DNA from: Epiperipatus broadwayi
Lineage: Eukaryota; Onychophora; Udeonychophora; Euonychophora; Peripatidae
NCBI GenBank assembly: GCA_028023455.1
Contig: JAQFVV010000028.1
Location: 1-64,000 of the forward strand
Reading direction: 5' to 3'
Length of the DNA stretch: 64,000 nt
Shown here: positions 58,861-64,000 of the stretch, one piece after another
Layout of the letters: the number at the start of each line of letters is the position of its first letter
Position numbering within the stretch: the first letter of the stretch is position 1
Position numbers and translations under genes: made by a program
The notes under the pieces: generated by a model
The model's database searches: none
What the model was told of the DNA's origin: nothing
What the model saw: only the letters and a program-made list of their open reading frames with translations

Positions 58861-61190
58861 ATGGAAGTAATTGAATTACTGGAAGTGGGGTACTAAGGAA
58901 AATTAGGATTTAAGCTGCCAATAGATGCAGATATAGTAAAGACTTCAATATATGAGTGCAAAATTTAAATCCAAAGATCCTCAATCTGAACATGAGACTG
59001 TAGTTGGAATAGAAACATTTCTCATGCTCTGGTGAGCAATTGGAAGCAAAGGAAAATCAGCCAGCAGTATTGTCAAGATCAAAACAATGATAGAAAAATC
59101 TACTAAAAAGATTATGGGTAAAAAGTATGGACTAGGAGGAGAAATAAGAAATTCTGATAAAATATGTTAAAATATTAAAGATTAAATATGTGCTGTTAAG
59201 GAATTAAATTCTATATGTATATTAAAAATTAGTCAATCTTAAAGAAAACTAATAATAAGCAATTTAAAAATAAAATTGATTTAAAACATCAAAACTGATT
59301 TTCTCCCTTATCAAGATGTCTCCTTTTAATAATCACATGCCAAACTATTTTGTAGTATCTCCATCTAGTGGATGTCATTTAAATTATAAAACATTAAATA
59401 TAAAATATATATTTTACTTTTAATGTTCTTAATGCATTATAATTTAAATGATGTCAACTGTATGGGATTTCTATAATTTGTTATGTGATTATTAAATATC
59501 TTTATCAGCTTCCTAAAAAAATAAAAGAAACATTCAACTGGTTTATTATTCGAAAGTTCATGAAAACGTTTGAGGATCAGATGGGCCAGCAAAACAATTC
59601 TAGAACTGTGCTAAACTGGTCAAGGTCCTATAAAGTATGAAAATGGGTTTGATATCTTAAATACATTTATTTGTTATCAATTTTACTTCAGATTGATTAA
59701 TATTTTAAATTTTAAGGGACAATTTTTAAGCTTGAAATTTAACCATATAAAATGAAATACAGATATATATTATAATTTTACAATTAAATTAAAACGTGTA
59801 TATAAAATTAAATTATGACATGTCTATGTATTTTCTTGCTTGCCTGAAAAAGTAAAGTGGATCTTCAAAAATGCATCCATGGTGAGAGAGGTTAATATGA
59901 CTTCTGTGCTGGTGGACGTTTGTGATAGGACTGAACTAAGATGAATGATGTACTGATAGAAACAAAAACTTGAATTCATGATTTTATAGTTAAATTAAAT
60001 TAAAATATATATGGCCAAAAGTCAGATAAGTGTATATCTCCTTCTATCAGACAAAACAGATTGGCAATGATATATGAATGGGTAAAATATTTTTTACATT
60101 TATTTAAAACATGGTCCCTTCGAATCTGCTTGCCATTTGTTCCTAGTAATGATTTGGATGGAATTGTTCCAGGAAGTATTAAAATTACACTATATGTTGT
60201 TTGAATTTCTATTTCGGGAAATGTTGGAGATTACTTTTCTTTAATGCAGAGAAAGGGTCAGGACAGATTTGATAAATATCAATAAACTAAGTTCTAGTTA
60301 CTCCTCATTCCCACATCTTAATCCGATTAGTAACTATGGACCAAAAAAAATAAAAGTTAAAAAATTGAAAAAGAAAGATGCTAGCTCTTAAAAGGGCCAC
60401 TTTACCTTCTCTAAAAAGAGCAGAAAAACACTATTGAAAGCCTAGTTCAGGGACCTCAACCCTGAAAACCATAACACCAGACTAGAAATGCATGCAGGCT
60501 GTCACAGTCTTAAGTTATAAGTTATGTGATTATGATATTTGTAGCTTATCCTTCACTTTTGTCAAATATGTAGCGTCTTATCACATGTATATTATAATTT
60601 ACATTATAAATTTATATAGAGCTTGACTCTGTGAATCTCATTGGTATTTATTCAATTATGTTAATAAGCTCAAAAGAGGAGTTACACTTGTTCACTTCTA
60701 ATTTTCATATCTCAACATTAACTGTTTACCTATTTTGCCCACTCATATTGACCATTGTATATTCAAAAGTAAAGTAGAGATATATCAAGGTGAGAGAGGA
60801 ATGACTACAACATTGGAAAGAATACCCAGTTTTGATGACCTAATATACAAGAATGCAAGAGCTATTCTTGATGAACCACAGCTTACACTCTTAACACATA
60901 TCATTCCACTATTACATACCTACAGACTATGGTGTATTTTTAGCCAATAATAGCAACCATTATACATCTTTCAGGATGTCTTGTGAAATAATCTTTATAA
61001 TGTAAATGAATCTACCTTTACAATGAAAATTAAGCAACAGCTAATTTTAATAAAAAACATTTCCAAGAGCAGTTTTCTTCATTCCTACTCTAGTGCCATC
61101 ATCACCAGGTGATGGTGAGTTATAATATTACCCATATGCTTCCAAGAACAGTTCCCCTTACTCCTCTGTATATCCATCTACTGTAAGTCT
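58861..61190. other. AT-rich intergenic DNA
   Basis: No gene recognised. An open frame at 60,735-60,950 lacks known motifs. Confidence 0.4.
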
Positions 61191-61194
61191 CAAG

Positions 61195-61640
61195 TAATCA
61201 ATGGATACTAGAGGGTATAGAGCTTTAATATTATCCATATGTAAACTCTATACAGTAGTGCTTCAGTGCAAGTCTTTGTCATCAATGGATGCAAAAAGGT
61301 TTGTGCATAAAACCTTTATCTAGTGCCTGCTCATCCTACATCCTTGACTAGTTTCTATCTTGTGGCTTTCATTAGTGAGAAGCCTTGGATTTGAGATCTA
61401 GGTGCAGTGCTCTCAGATCCAAGGCTCCTCACTGATGAAAGCACAAGCTAGAAATTATTCTGGAATATTAGATTAGTGGGCACTAGATAGGGATTTTATG
61501 CACAAAAATTCTTGCATATATTGATTAATAAGGCTTGTACTGGGTGATGCTACTGTATGGAGAGTTTTCTGCTGCTGTAACACCTTTCGTAAGTGTAGGA
61601 AATGGTGATCATGTGATGTTTTAGTGGTTTATTACTCATA
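61195..61640. mobile_element. Palindromic family copy 10, inverted dimer
   Basis: Left half from CTCTATACAGTAGTGC (61,246) to GAGATCTAGGTGCAG. The inverted half then runs CCAAGGCTCCTCACTGATGA, ATGCTACTGTATGGAGAG and ends GTGATCATGTGATGTTTTAG. A short extra piece (AATCAATGGATACTAGAGG) lies on the left. Confidence 0.8.
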
Positions 61641-62685
61641 TACTTCCAAGAGCAGTTCTCTTCATCCTATTCTAGAGACATTTACTCTAAGCATGAGTAA
61701 TCAATGGGGACTGGATAATACATCATTATAGCATCATCACAGTCAAATTGTTTTCCAGAATGTAGTGAAAAGATCTACTCTTGGAATCATATAACTAAAC
61801 TGACAAAGTCATCATATTGTCGTTAACAGTAAATATTATTTTAATTATGATATTTATGTATCCATAATTCTCCTGTGAGATAGAGACCAGTTTCTAGCCA
61901 CTTTAACACCTGCAGGAATAGTGGATAATAGAATGCACTTCATTTTAAAGCAAATAATTAATTTGGGCTTTTATGTATCTAAAACAAAAAAAAAAGATGA
62001 TCTAAACAAAAATAGAAAACGTTTCCACATTCGGCCAATATAAATATAAATACCCACTTTCCCTATGTCAGAAAATAAATATAAGAATAAAGAGACATTT
62101 TATTCCCACTGCCTTAGGTGATAAAAAATTGGATTTCAGGGTGAAATACAACTCAAGCCAGATGTAAACATAACATTATTAACTTGAACTTAAAACCAAC
62201 ATATTGCAGATAAAAGTTATTGCATTCTATTATAAAAACATAGGTTTAACCTGTCAAGGCAATTAAATGTAAACATTTAGTAAACATAGTTTAAAACATA
62301 TATTATAAAAACAGAATTATAACATTTTAAAAATGAGATACACTGCCTCTTTATCTTTAAGTTCAAATTAATATTGCCATATTTATATTCGATTTGAGTT
62401 TGAACTGTATTCTGAATTTTATCATTAATTGTCAAGTTAAACAATCTTAATTAAATGCAAATTTTTAAAGTTAACTATATTTTTAAAAATTTTGATAATA
62501 TTATATTTTGATAATACTAATTAATAAATAATGAAAAAAAAATTGTATAAAATAGTAAGGACTTGCAGTGTTTGACTTTTGATGATATCGATTTTGAGGA
62601 TATATATTTAATGTATAAATAAATATAAGATATTCCTAGTAATTAATATTAATTAGGTGATACATTGAGATTAATACTTGAACTA
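61641..62685. other. AT-rich intergenic DNA
   Basis: No gene recognised. Confidence 0.4.
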
Positions 62686-62689
62686 CTGA

Positions 62690-63560
62690 TTTAAACCATC
62701 AAACGTCACATGATCACCATTCTTTATGCTTACACAAGCTGTTTTTCATACAGCAAAACACTCCATACAGTAGTGCCACTCAAGTCAGAGTAATCAATGG
62801 ATGCAGGAAAATTTGTGCATAACATCCCTGCCTACTATCTACTCATCCAGTTTCCCCAGACTAGTTTCTGGCTTGTGGCCTTCATCAGTGAGAAGCCTTA
62901 TATCTGAGAGCACTGCATCTAGATCTTAAGATTTAATGCAACTCTCCAGTTTATCTAACTACAAAGCGTTGAGTCCAAAATGAAAACACAATAATGTTTT
63001 CAAGCTAAGTTCATTAGCTTGTATAGATTTGAACTCAGTTCAGCATTCATACTTTTTGGTATTTTTGGTTCTTTAAGAACCACAGTCATCATAATCATAT
63101 TGGGCAGGATTGGTATTAAACAATAAAACATCACATGATCACCATTCTTTATGCTTACCCAAGCTGTTTTTCACAGAGGCATACCTCTCCATACACTACC
63201 ATCATTCAGTGCAAGCCAGAGTAATCAGTGAATGCAGAAAGATTTGTGCATAAAATCTATCTAGTGCCTATTCATCCAATATTCCCAGACTAGTATGTTA
63301 TTTTGGACTCAAAATAGTTAGCTAATAAAGTAAAAGATGGCTGCTGGGGGGTTGTATTAGATCCTAAGATCTAGGTGCAGTGTTTTCAGATCCAAGGCTC
63401 CTCACTGATGAAAGCCACAAGCTAGTAACTACTTTGGGGACATCGAATGAATAGACACTAGATAGGGATTTTATGCATAAACTTTCTGCATCCATTAATT
63501 ACTCTGGTTGGCACTGAGTAATACTACTGTATGGAGAGTTTTGCCTCTGTGAAAAACTAC
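62690..63560. mobile_element. Palindromic family copy 11, composite 0.87 kb
   Basis: Starts TTTAAACCATCAAACGTCAC, then the terminal block CCATACAGTAGTGCCACTC and the internal segment (CTGAACTCAGTTCAGC in part, TTTTTGGTATTTTTGGTTC). A second inward terminal unit follows (about 63,108-63,200), then an inverted half ending TACTGTATGGAGAGTTTTGCC. The order of parts matches copy 3. Confidence 0.8.
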
Positions 63561-63711
63561 TGGTTTATTAAATAAATGAAATATTTTCAATCCAAAGCAC
63601 AAGACAGAATTTCTTTTCTCTAAAAAAAAGATTTATCTTGTGCTTTGAATTTAAAGTATTTTATTTAGTTAATAAATCAATAGTTTTAGTATTAATGTTG
63701 ATATATATATA

Positions 63712-63825
63712 TATCATTAAAAACCAGTCAAAACTTAGACAATCCCAATATCAATAACAATCAACAACTTCAAACTGTTGTCAAGGCAACCTCATTTTAA
63801 CAATAAAGTTGAATATAACCAAATC
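63712..63825 (+). repeat. X-box-bearing repeat copy 4
   Basis: AAAACCAGTCAAAACTTAGA, CAATCCCAATATCAATAAC and the core GTTGTCAAGGCAAC (63,777-63,790), then AACAATAAAGTTGAATATA. Confidence 0.7.
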
Positions 63826-63895
63826 AATTTATTAGGGAATCCAATGTTTGGCTGTATTGTTTTATGATAAACTATTTTATGTATGTATATTTTAG

Positions 63896-63985
63896 TTCTG
63901 AAGAAGTCTGGTGATCCATCAAAACTTGTTAAATAAAACAAGCTTTCTGAAGAAGATTGGTGATCCATCGAAACTTTACAAACAT
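63896..63985 (+). repeat. Imperfect tandem repeat, ~50 bp
   Basis: TCTGAAGAAGTCTGGTGATC with its continuation CATCAAAACTT (63,896 on) is repeated from 63,947 as TCTGAAGAAGATTGGTGATC, then CATCGAAACTT. The window ends soon after. Confidence 0.75.
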
Positions 63986-64000
63986 TCTTACAGTGATAAA

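Overview
This is an AT-rich stretch of eukaryotic, almost certainly animal (invertebrate), nuclear DNA. It has no prokaryotic gene organisation. Apart from microsatellite translations, the long open frames are remnants of transposable elements. Microsatellites are abundant, including one 1.45-kb uninterrupted tetranucleotide array, and tRNA-like short interspersed elements recur. The mix of CsRN1/K02A2.6-like Gypsy, Penelope-like, mariner, hAT, piggyBac-like and APE-type LINE relics fits many invertebrate genomes. The species cannot be fixed from this window. No intact host protein gene could be recognised.

Layout. 0.6-1.9 kb holds a decayed piggyBac-like relic and a decayed hAT-like transposase. 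1.9-5.5 kb is AT-rich and featureless. 5.5-7.5 kb is a Penelope-like element (RT plus GIY-YIG, minus strand) abutting a small Gypsy C-terminal fragment. 7,797-12,519 is a complete Gypsy-type LTR retrotransposon (minus strand) with two roughly 95% identical LTRs, a 5-bp target duplication and a frameshifted gag-pol. 13-20 kb is dominated by simple repeats (ATT, AT/GA, ATCT, CTT/ATT), a palindromic element and a 186-bp tandem duplication. 20-47 kb contains LINE, mariner and MITE remnants plus many copies of an unnamed palindromic repeat family. 47.9-49.3 kb is the least repetitive part, with local CpG retention and an ETS/CRE-like motif, and is the best candidate for host regulatory DNA. 50.9-52.8 kb is a hAT transposase pseudogene split by a SINE-like insertion. 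54.2-54.6 kb is a second Penelope 3' end. 58.3-59.0 kb is a degraded Gypsy integrase. 61-63.6 kb carries more copies of the palindromic family.

Two dispersed families deserve most attention. The first is a tRNA-like element of about 80-105 bp with ten copies, several with 13-18 bp target duplications and A-rich tails. The second is a family at eleven loci whose members occur as monomers and as inverted dimers, with 10-13 bp target duplications. Three nested insertions are visible directly. A third, smaller family carries an RFX X-box-like palindrome in each of its four copies.
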